Shown here: positions 55,310 to 64,000 of the stretch, in pieces
How positions within the stretch are numbered: position 1 is the stretch's first letter
How the letters are laid out: every line of letters starts with the position of its first letter
Assembly: GCA_021030905.1 (NCBI GenBank)
Contig: JAGFMI010000008.1
Coordinates: 558,001-622,000, forward strand
Direction of reading: 5' to 3'
From: Pyrenula massariospora
Lineage: Eukaryota > Ascomycota > Eurotiomycetes > Pyrenulales > Pyrenulaceae
DNA length: 64,000 nt
Notes under the pieces: model-generated
Databases searched by the model: none
Told to the model about the DNA's origin: nothing
The model's input: the letters and a program-made list of their open reading frames with translations, nothing else
Position numbers and translations under genes: made by a program

Positions 55310-57378
55310 ATGACTTCCTCAGAAGCAATCGTGTCGTCGCTGTGTGAAGATTGCAGGCATGGCCCTTGGGGCTCCAAGGGTTGGCATGGCATGCAACCAG
55401 AACACGTCTTGAATTTGGATACACGTACAAACTCGGCATTCGATTTCTCCTACGAAGTCACTGTGTCAAAACTCATTGCTTCTGTTCAGGAATGTTGCTG
55501 GTGGTGTGAGCTCGTGTATGAGTCTTGTAAAGTTTATGATCTTCAGGCGAGTGACGTTCTAGAAATTTTCATGAATCTTGATCGGCCATACGGTGTCAAC
55601 CCCGCTCGAATTCACACTATTACCATGACCGTTTCAAAGAAGGATAGGCATAAGGAAAGTTTGCGCCTTCTTCACACTAAGACCATTGGTATGTTTACCA
55701 AATCTGGTTAGTATCTCATTCTCCTGCGAAAATAAAATGTAAAATTATCATCGCAGCTCATGGAAAAATAGGGATATCCACAGATTACTTTCTTGAGTCA
55801 ACAACTCATAGCCAACCAAGATTTTCTTCAGTCACCGCAAAGAGTTGGCTGCGCTGTTGCGAAAGAGATCATGCTGAATGCACTGTACCTGGCCCACCCC
55901 GCCTCCCACTTCGAGTCCTTGACCTGACTCCTGACAATGACGGGGCATTTATACAACTTGTTTGTACCGAGAAAATGGAACCGCACAGATACGTATTTCT
56001 ATCCTACCGTTGGGGCGGCGCGCAACCGCTATCCCTGACTTCGTCTTCTTCAAAGCTTTTGCAAAATAAATTTCCTACTAGTATGCTTCCTCAGACACTG
56101 CGAGACGCTGTTGAGACCACCCGCTGTCTCGAGATCCGATATCTTTGGATTGACGCACTTTGTATTTTCCAGGACTCCTCCTCCGACCTTATAAGAGAAA
56201 TTGGGAATATGTCTGAGTACATAAGACGAGCTACACTTGTTCTTCAGCCCTCGGGTCTAACATCAGTACATGATTCCTTTCTAAGTGAAGTACCTAGCAA
56301 TGAAGATTTCCACATACTGCCAACTTTGAATATAAAGCGCTCGCGCTATCTGGAAACACAAATGCATCCAAGGAATGGGAAGACTTACCCTGTGATCCTT
56401 GAAGCAAATCCGCCCTTGTACGACCCTACCCAAGAACCGCTGAATTCTCGGGGATGGGTGTTTCAAGAACGATTGCTCTGTCCTAGAGTCCTGATTTTAC
56501 CTTCAACAGGTGGAATGATCTGGCAATGTGATAGGACCGAAGAATTGCATGGGCGCCTTCTCTACCACATAGGGAGATTTGGAGGACGCGATCGACTACT
56601 ACAGCCTTACCGCCATACACACGGTTTAATGCACAAAATGCGCTTGACTCCGGATGAAGTTCATGACTCATGGGTGAGCCTGATAGAGGACTATGATCGG
56701 CGCGACCTTACCAATCCAGACGACAAGCTAGTAGCGATATCAGCTCTTGCAAAACATTACTCGGAACACTTCGGAGACGTGTTGGGCCGTTACTGTGCCG
56801 ACCTTTGGTACAATTTCCTAGATAAAAGCTTGCATTGGTCCCGCAGCCCTATGACACCGATAATCCACCCAGTCCCGAAGCGCAAGCGAGCACCATCATG
56901 GTCATGGGCCTTCTCGGACGGCACATACTTGACAGTCAGGCACAGCTACCCTGCGGAAATTTCACATCACATAAACATACTCTCATGCGAAACGTATCTT
57001 GTTTCTCCCAATCTTTCATTTGGTCAAGTCACTGGCGGCAAGTTACGGGTTCAAGCTATTTTCATCGATGTCATCTGGTCTCCTGGAGCAGATCAGCTCT
57101 GTGGATCTTTGTTCGAAATTGAAGGTGTTGAAAGCTCTAAGGTCGCTATAGGGTATCCGGACTGTTTTGATTACATTCCTAAAAAGCCGGTGAGAACACT
57201 CCTCCTCCCGCTACACGACATGCGCGGAATTCTCCTACAGAAGCAGAAGAAAAATCAGACAGGGGAGGATGAAGAAGTCTTCATCCGTGTAGGAAGCGCT
57301 TTCCTTTCATGTGATGGGAGTGAAGTGAAAAGGAAATATTTAGACAACCGGGTACCAAGTGTCATTGTCATTGAGTGA
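55310..57378 (+). CDS. HET-domain protein (heterokaryon incompatibility)
   Basis: Two exons, join(55310..55706, 55757..57378), give 672 residues; the 50-bp intron GTTAGT..CGCAG removes a stop. The N-terminal part has a Cys-rich pattern (LCEDCRHG, ECCWWCELVYESC) that precedes many HET domains. The HET domain spans about 210-370: YVFLSYRWGG (211-220), TLRDAVETTRCLEIRYLWIDALCIFQD (to about 272), EIGNMSEYIRRATLVLQ and RGWVFQERLLCPRVL. YRWGG instead of HCWG, and STY-type variation after it, place it apart from the HET protein at 33543. The C-terminal part contains APSWSWAFSDG, normal for the family. It is probably a cell-death trigger in non-self recognition, by family. Confidence 0.94.
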
Positions 57379-59048
57379 GTCGAGAAATCTGCTCACTGAA
57401 ATAGTGCAGGTAAGTGGCGTGTTCAGGACTCGAAAATTAACAGCAGTTAACCCATTTTTAGCTCACTATTTTATGACATCTTTGTGAATGTTCAATCCAT
57501 TTTGAAGTGCTCAGGCGGCTGGATCTAGTGACGTTTATTTAATACAATACTATAAGGTCTTAGCGAAACAACCTTACATAGCCGTCCGCAAAAGCCTTCT
57601 CAAGAGAACGAAAATGTATGTTGCAATAATCGAACAAGGTGCTTGTGTAGTATACCCGCTCAAAATCCCCGAAGGAAAATACGATAGCCACTAGCAGTGT
57701 TTTATATCAATTGTACGTCACTTGTGACGGTGCTGGTTTGATTTCTGCGCCCTTCAGACTGAACCTGTTATGAAATTGTGACAGCGAAGAACTCACATAG
57801 TCAAGCCATCGCAATATTCAACAGGCCAGCAGAGTATATGAAGTTCGACTTACGACGCCTTTACAATGAGCATTCACCATGACAGGCTAGCTACCGACCC
57901 TACTCTTTAAATGAAAGCTCAATTCTGTAATTTCCTCTCTCTCTCCTGCGTATCAAGTGATCCTGTCAGCGTCAAGAATGTCCGTGGCCGCTTTAATGGT
58001 AAGCCGTACCTTAGTGAGCCTCGGCTGGAATGGCCATCCGCACTACCGGTCCTTAACTCGATCCTTCGGTGCTGATTTCCGTAATTAAGGCAATGCTAGC
58101 TCCCGCTTTGCTAATTACGCGGGACGCCCATTCGAAGCCACAATATTAAAGTACTGAAACCGAGGACGGTATCATTTGTGGTCTTTACTCTAGTTATGCG
58201 GACTTTCTAATCAAGCGGCGATGAGGCGGCTGGCCCACCTAGAGACTCACAATTTGGGGGCGAGTGCGGTTTAAGATCTCTGTATAGGCCCACCGCCAAG
58301 CCCCGCTAGAATGTTAAGTATATCTCAAATTTTACATAGTTTATGTTGGGATCAATGTACCGTAGCGAAAGTTTTAGGGTTATTTTACTTCTCGCCTCTT
58401 CCGTTGTCATGTGAGTACTTTCGCATGTAATTTCACGCGTGTGGTCTCGTCTGCTGCAATTGATTTTTATATTAGCTCCTTAATTAGATATTATTGACAG
58501 CTTTAAATCAACAGGTACCCACTTCTGTGCTTAACAGTCATTAATGCTGCATTGTACACCCAGGTGAGCGGTTTGGGATCACTGACGTAATATTTTGGTA
58601 CAGGCGTTTGGAGCGAGCCGTCTAACACCCACAAAGGGAGAATCATGGCGGCACGGTCTGTTCTCAGAACCCAACTCCGCCCGCCCGAGGATGAGATCCC
58701 GGAAAGATTCTTGCGGCGCGGATTGTAAAATGCTGTGACCTTTGTATGTAGTGTTATTTCGCCGTGACTTAAAATGACACGATGTTGGATAGTTCTTCGG
58801 CGTCTCAAAGCATTTCCGAGAGGTTTCTCCGATCTCAATCTTCGTGATTACTGAATTCGGCTTAAGTTTAGGTAGGGGAAAACGGAAGACTGACTGAGAA
58901 GACTCGTACGAAGTGAACGACAAATACCAACCACACATCCTTTAAGTTGCCGATTCCTGCCAGATCCAAAATCACACGTTTCTCCTTTAGGGATCCTTCC
59001 CGCTCGAACCTTTGTAAGAGTGCCATCCGGTCTCCCGCTTCCCATCTA
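57379..59048. other. Intergenic, no gene recognised
   Basis: About 1.7 kb between the converging HET gene and HeLo-pseudokinase gene. Frames at 58503-58938 on the minus strand are short and without motifs. Confidence 0.4.
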
Positions 59049-60981
59049 TCAAACAACTATTCCTCCCAATACCTCAACCACCCTCTCCGTAAACGCCCTC
59101 TGCAATGCCGCCCCCACCTCCGCGCTCCCCTCATCCGCCCCTTCTTCTAATCCAAACGCCTGTGGCCCCATAACACAGCTCCACACCGCCCCATACAGCC
59201 TATCCCCCATGCCCTTCACCAACAATCCTCCCTCCCCCTCCAGCAACCTCTCCCTCACCCGCTTCGCCTCCATCACCCCCGGCTCCTCCCTGTCCTTGAA
59301 CTCCAAGAGATCTTGGATCCGCCCCCAATACACAATCTCCACCAAAACCACCCCCAGGCTGTAAACATCGAACGTCTTCTGATACGTGCCCCGAGCGTTC
59401 CCGCCCTGGTAGTCCGGATGCACGTACAGCTCCGCCACCGCGTCTCTCTCGCCGCCGGTGCTGTGTACGCCGTCTCGATCCGGGCGCGCGTACTCGAAGC
59501 CTGAGAGGTACGGCTCCGTGCAGTCGATGGCGTTGGTTTTGGGGTGGGGGAAGAAGATGACCCCGTCGCTGCGGAGACCTTTGTGGAGCCACTTGACGGC
59601 GTGGAGGTAGAGGATACTTGTGGCGAGTTTGTGGGCCATGGCGACGCGGAGGGTGAGGGAAGGGCAGGGGTGGGTGTTGAAGGCTTCGAGGAGGGACACG
59701 GGCGGTGGGGATTTGGTGGCTTCGTTGGGATTGCGGAAGACGATACCGAAGCGCTCAAGATGGTCACTTTCCTCGGCACCGGCGTCGGCACGGTCGTCGA
59801 AATAGCCGATGCAGGGAGGAATACGAAATTCGGGTATGTTGGAAGAGCGGAGAAGCGTGACGAGCTCGTGGACGCGTTGAATATTGCCGGGCATTGGCTC
59901 GCTGCGGCAGGTCTTGCGGTTGAACATGGGTTGGTAGGATTTCCATTCGATCCAGCCCTGGATTGGTAGAGCGTCTGCTGGGTGGTATATGCAAGGGTCA
60001 CGGACTCTTTTGGGGGTTGTTGACGGAGTATGAAATTTTGATGAGCTATACACGATAGAGGAATATTCAATACATGTTTCTTTTGTAGCTTCGAGGTACG
60101 TTGGGAGCTGTTCCGTCGTAGCGTCGTGGGTGACGCTAATTTCTTTGAACTCAGAAAGATGGCGGAGAAGCTGGTAGTTACTTCTGAGACTGCCCTGACT
60201 GATAGCCATGGGAGCAAGATCTATAGACATCTTACTGGCAGAAATAAGATATTTGAGCTCTTCAACCGTAGTTCTCACCTGCACAAGCTCGAGGTATGTT
60301 TTCCGAGTTGTCTCCTCTAGCTTCCTGGCGTATTGGCCTCGCAGCAATTCTTGCAGCCAGTTGTTGTACTCTGTCAGTTTTTGTAAAAGCTCCATAAAAA
60401 CATCTTTATCAAATCCAACCCACAGCAGACGCTTGGGCTCGGTGGTTACATTTTTAACATTCTTAGCCATTAACATCATATGATTGAATCCGCGTTTATA
60501 TTTCCGTTCATCAGCCCTCTGTTGGTAGCGCAGCTCTAACTGGGCAAACCCGGCTGAAAGGTCTATGTCTTGCTTGTCCATTTCCTCCTGCTCTATATTG
60601 CTCGGCTCTAGATCGTACCTACCGTTCAGCTTCGCAAATTCATCCATCAGCGTCTGAATTTGCGTCAAAGTTGCAACTAGTACAAATCTATTCGTCTTCA
60701 AGACTTCAGGGAGGTCTTTGCCATGTTCTTGGTCAATGAGACCTGTCACCTCAGACCAATCTAAAAGCCGGCAAAACTCGATCTGAAGTTTCGTTCGTAG
60801 CTCCAGGGCTTCTTTGTGCATGTTGGCCGCGGAGATGAACAGCTTGAAGCCTGGACGTGTTCTTCAGTAAGGGTAAGTCGACTTAGGAGCCGCCATCACG
60901 TGAGGATAGACCTTACGGACCTTTGACAATGCCATCCAGCAGCTGAATCGCCAAAGAGGCAGCTCCGATCGGGTCGCCCAT
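59049..60981 (-). CDS. HeLo-domain - pseudokinase protein
   Basis: Two exons, complement(59049..60850, 60921..60981), give 620 residues. The first exon supplies the typical HeLo start (GAASLAIQLLDGIVKG), joined in frame to FKLFISAANMHKEALELRTKLQIE. Residues 1-230 are helical, with the Leu pattern and RLLDWSEVTGL of HET-S-type HeLo domains. Residues about 330-600 are kinase-like but inactive: the catalytic loop reads LHKGLRSDGVIFF (no HRD Asp, no metal-binding Asn), and the DFG position is GFE in LSGFEYARPD. DVYSLGVVLVEIVYWG fits kinase helix F. The pattern equals that of the 26866-28410 protein, although the sequences differ much. It is transcribed head-to-head with the patatin gene. Cell-killing activity is inferred only from the HeLo family. 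Confidence 0.88.
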
Positions 60982-61859
60982 TGTAAGACCAATGTGAGTA
61001 AGTTCAAACACTAGATTGCACTTTTGGAAACAGGCAAGGAAACAAGAAAGTATGCAAAGTGAAAGTAAAGAACTTGACAGATCGGCGATGTGGACAGCCT
61101 TTGGGAAGGCAGGGCAAGGCTTACTATCGACAGGCGAGACCAAGCGCCACTGCGTCCAGAGCAAAAGCCATTGCTCCCATGCCCAGCCGCACAGCCGGGT
61201 CAAACTTGGAATGAAGAATGGCCATAGCTCTTTGGGTGACCGCGATGACACACCGAGACATGTGGCGGGTTTCCCAAGTAGTAGATTAGCCGGAGCAGGT
61301 GACGACCGTGCGGCTGCGTGACTACGACAAGGTCAATGGTTGCGCAATTTATTGAAGTATTGATGGCCAGAAGCCCTGAATATCCTAGCGCCTAACACGT
61401 ATGGTTAGCGAGAGCCAAAATTTTCGCCCCTCACTGCATTTTTCGGCGTTAAATGCGACAAGGCAACCGCTAAGCCCAGCTGATACAATGCAAAACTCCA
61501 CACCCCTAGGAGTTTCTGCAACACTGCTAATTGGTCTGGCGCCGTCCCCTGGCCCCCTAGGTAATGCGCCTGTATTGCTTTTGTGAGAGTTCCGTCCTTC
61601 GGCGGTCGATTTTTCTGGGTCAGCGCGAGTCCCCGCTGAGGCACAAAAGTGCTTATGCGGCTCAAGGCCAGATTGCGCCTACATTATCTGCCTTCCCAGG
61701 CAAATTTGTTATGTTTCTCATCCTTTTTGCTGTTTGTGATACATATCTTCGTACTTTGCTATATGATGGGACTAATCTAGCTATAATAAATCTCTAGCGG
61801 AAGGGCTATCTCAATGTTTACATTTTCAAATTTACCAGAACTTTTACTGCTACATTGCT
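60982..61859. promoter_or_regulatory. Divergent intergenic region between HeLo-pseudokinase and patatin genes
   Basis: 878 bp between outward-facing starts. It holds both promoters. Short unsupported frames only; no specific site recognised. Confidence 0.35.
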
Positions 61860-63392
61860 ATGATTTCGATGGGCCCAGAGGTTGTGGCAGACCCTAAATT
61901 CTCTTCTCCGGCACTAGTATCTCCGAGTCTGGACGATCTTTATCGAACAGTTTCTGATGATTCCATATTGAAAGACAGTTGCGCGAAATGTCGGTTTTCG
62001 AGGGAAACGACCTCCTTAACGGTAGACGAGAGCGAGCCATGGGCTACGAAGACTGTTCTATGCATAGATGGAGGAACGCTGCGCGGGATTTCGACACTTC
62101 TCGTTCTCCGAGAATTAGTGAATAAAATTGCAGACTTGGAGCGATCTACAGATCCTTCTGCTGAGACTAGCACAGAGTCTCCCTTTATTCACAAGACGCT
62201 ACTTGCAGACGAAAGGGAACGATATTCCAAGCCACCCACTAAGTTTCTTCTCTGCCACTATTTCGATTACATTGCTGGCTCGAGCTTTGGCGGTTTGATT
62301 GCCATCATGCTGGGACGTTTACGTATGAGTGTTGATGAGGTCCTAAAAGAATACGAAGCAGTCTCAACCGAAGCGTTTAGTGAATCCCAACGATATAAAC
62401 TTGTCAAGATTGTTAAGCTCTTCAAGCAGTCCCATACAAGTCACAAAAGTTATGCTCCAATCCGCAGCCTGCGGCCCTACCTCCCTAGCCCTGAAGAAAC
62501 AGAAGAATTGTTTCACTCGGACGCTGTCAGATGCAGGACTATTGTCTGCTCTCTTAGTGATTCGAAGAAAGGAGTCTTACGGCCTTATCTCTTCACAACA
62601 TATGATTCCTCCCCAGGGGATCTTCTCAGAACGTGGGAACTTGCTCGCGCAACCACTTCAGCTGCTACATATTTAAAAAGCTTCACAATTGGTGGCCAAA
62701 AATATATGGACGGAGGCACTGGACTGAACAATCCAAGCATTCACGTGCTAGAAGAAGTGGACCGACGCCATCACAGCCCCCGAGCGCATGACCCAGTGGA
62801 CTTGTTCTTGAGTCTTGGGTGCGTGCCGATTCGGGACTCATCGTCTGCTCCAAAGCCCAAGTCAAAGATACAGAAAGTTATTATTTCGAGAGTTCTTCGT
62901 TCAAGTGCTGTTTCAGAAGCCGTGCACGAGACCATGGAGAACCATAGTAGCGGCTACAAATATTACCGATTTGAGCCCAGAGGTAGTTTAGATACGGGGA
63001 TATCCAAAGATAGCTCGTGCAACACTCAACTTGAGAGTGATTACATCAAGACCCTGACGAGAGAGTACCTCGAAGACCCTACTATTCAAGCTAGGCTCCA
63101 AGAATGCGCAAAAAGCTTGGTTGAAAAACGCCGCGCCAGGGCGGAGACAATGAGATGGGAGAGCTTTGCGCTTGGAGTGAATTATAAATGCATGTACAAC
63201 GGGGAACCTTGCCAGCGGAAAACACGAAATGGTAAACCTTTTTTTTACAAGACACAGAACGACTTACTTGATCATCTGAGAGACTTTCATAGGATGGCGC
63301 CTCCCAGTCCGGAAAATTACGATGACATTAAGACTCTGCTTGACAAAGGACGCACTAATAGTGACAGTTCGAATGATTCATCATCTAGGTGA
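61860..63392 (+). CDS. Patatin-like phospholipase with C-terminal zinc finger
   Basis: A single exon of 510 residues. The patatin domain spans about 65-330: oxyanion-loop CIDGGTLRGIS (a DGGxRG variant), nucleophile elbow AGSSFGGLIAIM (Ser in G-x-S-x-G), and catalytic Asp in MDGGTGLNNP. Both dyad residues are present, so it should be active on phospholipid acyl chains. Residues about 440-475 form a C2H2-like finger (CMYNGEPC ... DHLRDFH). An N-terminal Cys pair (CAKC) precedes the catalytic domain. Fungal patatin domains occur as effectors of NLR immune-type proteins and bacterial ones as phage-defence effectors; here no NACHT or repeat domain is attached. A finger next to a patatin domain is unusual and could be a targeting or sensing module. 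Confidence 0.9.
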   Translation: MISMGPEVVADPKFSSPALVSPSLDDLYRTVSDDSILKDSCAKCRFSRETTSLTVDESEPWATKTVLCIDGGTLRGISTLLVLRELVNKIADLERSTDPSAETSTESPFIHKTLLADERERYSKPPTKFLLCHYFDYIAGSSFGGLIAIMLGRLRMSVDEVLKEYEAVSTEAFSESQRYKLVKIVKLFKQSHTSHKSYAPIRSLRPYLPSPEETEELFHSDAVRCRTIVCSLSDSKKGVLRPYLFTTYDSSPGDLLRTWELARATTSAATYLKSFTIGGQKYMDGGTGLNNPSIHVLEEVDRRHHSPRAHDPVDLFLSLGCVPIRDSSSAPKPKSKIQKVIISRVLRSSAVSEAVHETMENHSSGYKYYRFEPRGSLDTGISKDSSCNTQLESDYIKTLTREYLEDPTIQARLQECAKSLVEKRRARAETMRWESFALGVNYKCMYNGEPCQRKTRNGKPFFYKTQNDLLDHLRDFHRMAPPSPENYDDIKTLLDKGRTNSDSSNDSSSR

Positions 63393-63740
63393 AATTCGAG
63401 ACATCGGGAGTCAATCGATGTTAGGTATAATACAGAAATTCAAATTATGCAAAGTCTAGTTCTCATACCGGATTTGGAGCCAGCCTAAAAGGTTTCGAGC
63501 GAAATGCCAATAAGTCCCGTTACCCATAAATCAAACAAGTTAATACACAGCATTAAATTCTCAGAAGTCCGTGTTAAAAGTCAAACAGCCCTACTTCGCG
63601 CTTTCATCCAAGGGTTTCCAAAGAATGGACTCTTGTCCACACAGCAAGCCGATTGTGCTTCTAAGAAATGGTGTCCGCAAAACTGTCATGACGTTCTCAT
63701 ACATCATGAATGGTATAACATTATGAAAAACCTTCAACTT
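63393..63740. other. Intergenic, no gene recognised
   Basis: 348 bp between two converging transcripts. A 95-codon plus-strand frame at 63504-63791 overlaps the minus-strand exon and has no motif. Confidence 0.35.
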
Positions 63741-63949
63741 TCACCCTTTGACGCCTTTTCCAAGCGTATCCGGCTCTTGGAAATTCTTTAAGAAAATATG
63801 CCGATCAGTAGAAGAACTCCACCAATGCTTCCACTTTACCCACCAGCTTAGCTTGCCGAGATCGATCTGGTAAAGGACCTTGTTCTCGCGGTAGATGTCA
63901 TGACGAGGTCCAGAATTTGGCGGTATCACGTAGGCCTTGAAATGCGAAT
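63741..63949 (-). CDS. Probable 3'-terminal exon of a gene leaving the window
   Basis: The minus strand reads CTGAC, then CTTTCTAG, then an open frame of 69 codons to a stop at 63741-63743. This is a textbook branch site and acceptor. The peptide (HFKAYVIPPNSGPRHD, IDLGKLSWWVKWKHWW) looks coding, but I do not recognise it. The rest of the gene would lie beyond base 64000. Length and evidence are thin. Confidence 0.4.
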
Positions 63950-64000
63950 CTAGAAAGAGTCAGAACACGAAGCTCGACATAGATGCATTGAAAATGAATT

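Overview
The window is nuclear DNA of a filamentous ascomycete (Pezizomycotina). The evidence is short introns (45-120 bp, GT..AG, often with a CTRAC/CTAAC branch site), fungal families (Mdv1, NUP permease, HET, HeLo), and a GC-depleted retroelement with repeat-induced point mutation (RIP) style decay. The richness in HET/HeLo genes would suit a leotiomycete-like genome, but the sequence does not prove the class. I rebuilt 23 apparently intact protein genes by joining reading frames across splice sites, plus one probable terminal exon of a gene leaving the right edge.

Layout. 0-4.4 kb: chorismate mutase (-) and MDV1 (+) diverge, followed by an unknown basic nuclear-like protein (-). 4.4-8 kb: gene-poor, with a 24-bp minisatellite, small repeats and an imperfect hairpin. 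8-14 kb: an amidase, the relic of a rhodopsin-domain membrane protein, and a secreted-type NUP purine nucleoside permease. 14.9-22.2 kb: one HET-domain gene (-) cut in two by a 5.7-kb Ty1/copia-like LTR retrotransposon with 104-bp LTRs, a 5-bp target duplication and extreme A+T bias. 22.8-36 kb: a kinase-ankyrin gene (-) divergent from a HeLo-pseudokinase gene (+), an OTT_1508-deaminase/MYND gene and an intact HET gene. 37.5-55 kb: mostly housekeeping, namely a membrane protein, DBR1, an Rpr2-type RNase P/MRP subunit, ZPR1, a PPIL3-type cyclophilin, an arrestin-like protein, APP1, a small protein, GPN2 and POP5. 55-64 kb: another HET gene, then a second HeLo-pseudokinase (-) divergent from a patatin phospholipase with a C-terminal zinc finger (+).

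Reading. Two kinds of gene alternate. Conserved RNA-processing and housekeeping genes (DBR1, Rpr2-type, CYP10-like, POP5, ZPR1, GPN2) are compact. Between them sit genes with domains used in fungal allorecognition and programmed cell death (HET x2 plus one pseudogene, HeLo-pseudokinase x2, kinase-ankyrin, patatin, deaminase-MYND). The most interesting arrangement is the head-to-head pair at 22.8-28.4 kb: a kinase with intact catalytic residues fused to ankyrin repeats, beside a HeLo-pseudokinase. It has the same parts list as the animal RIPK/MLKL necroptosis module. The functional link is my inference. Exon structures come from frame continuity, splice consensus and remembered family conservation, not from transcripts.
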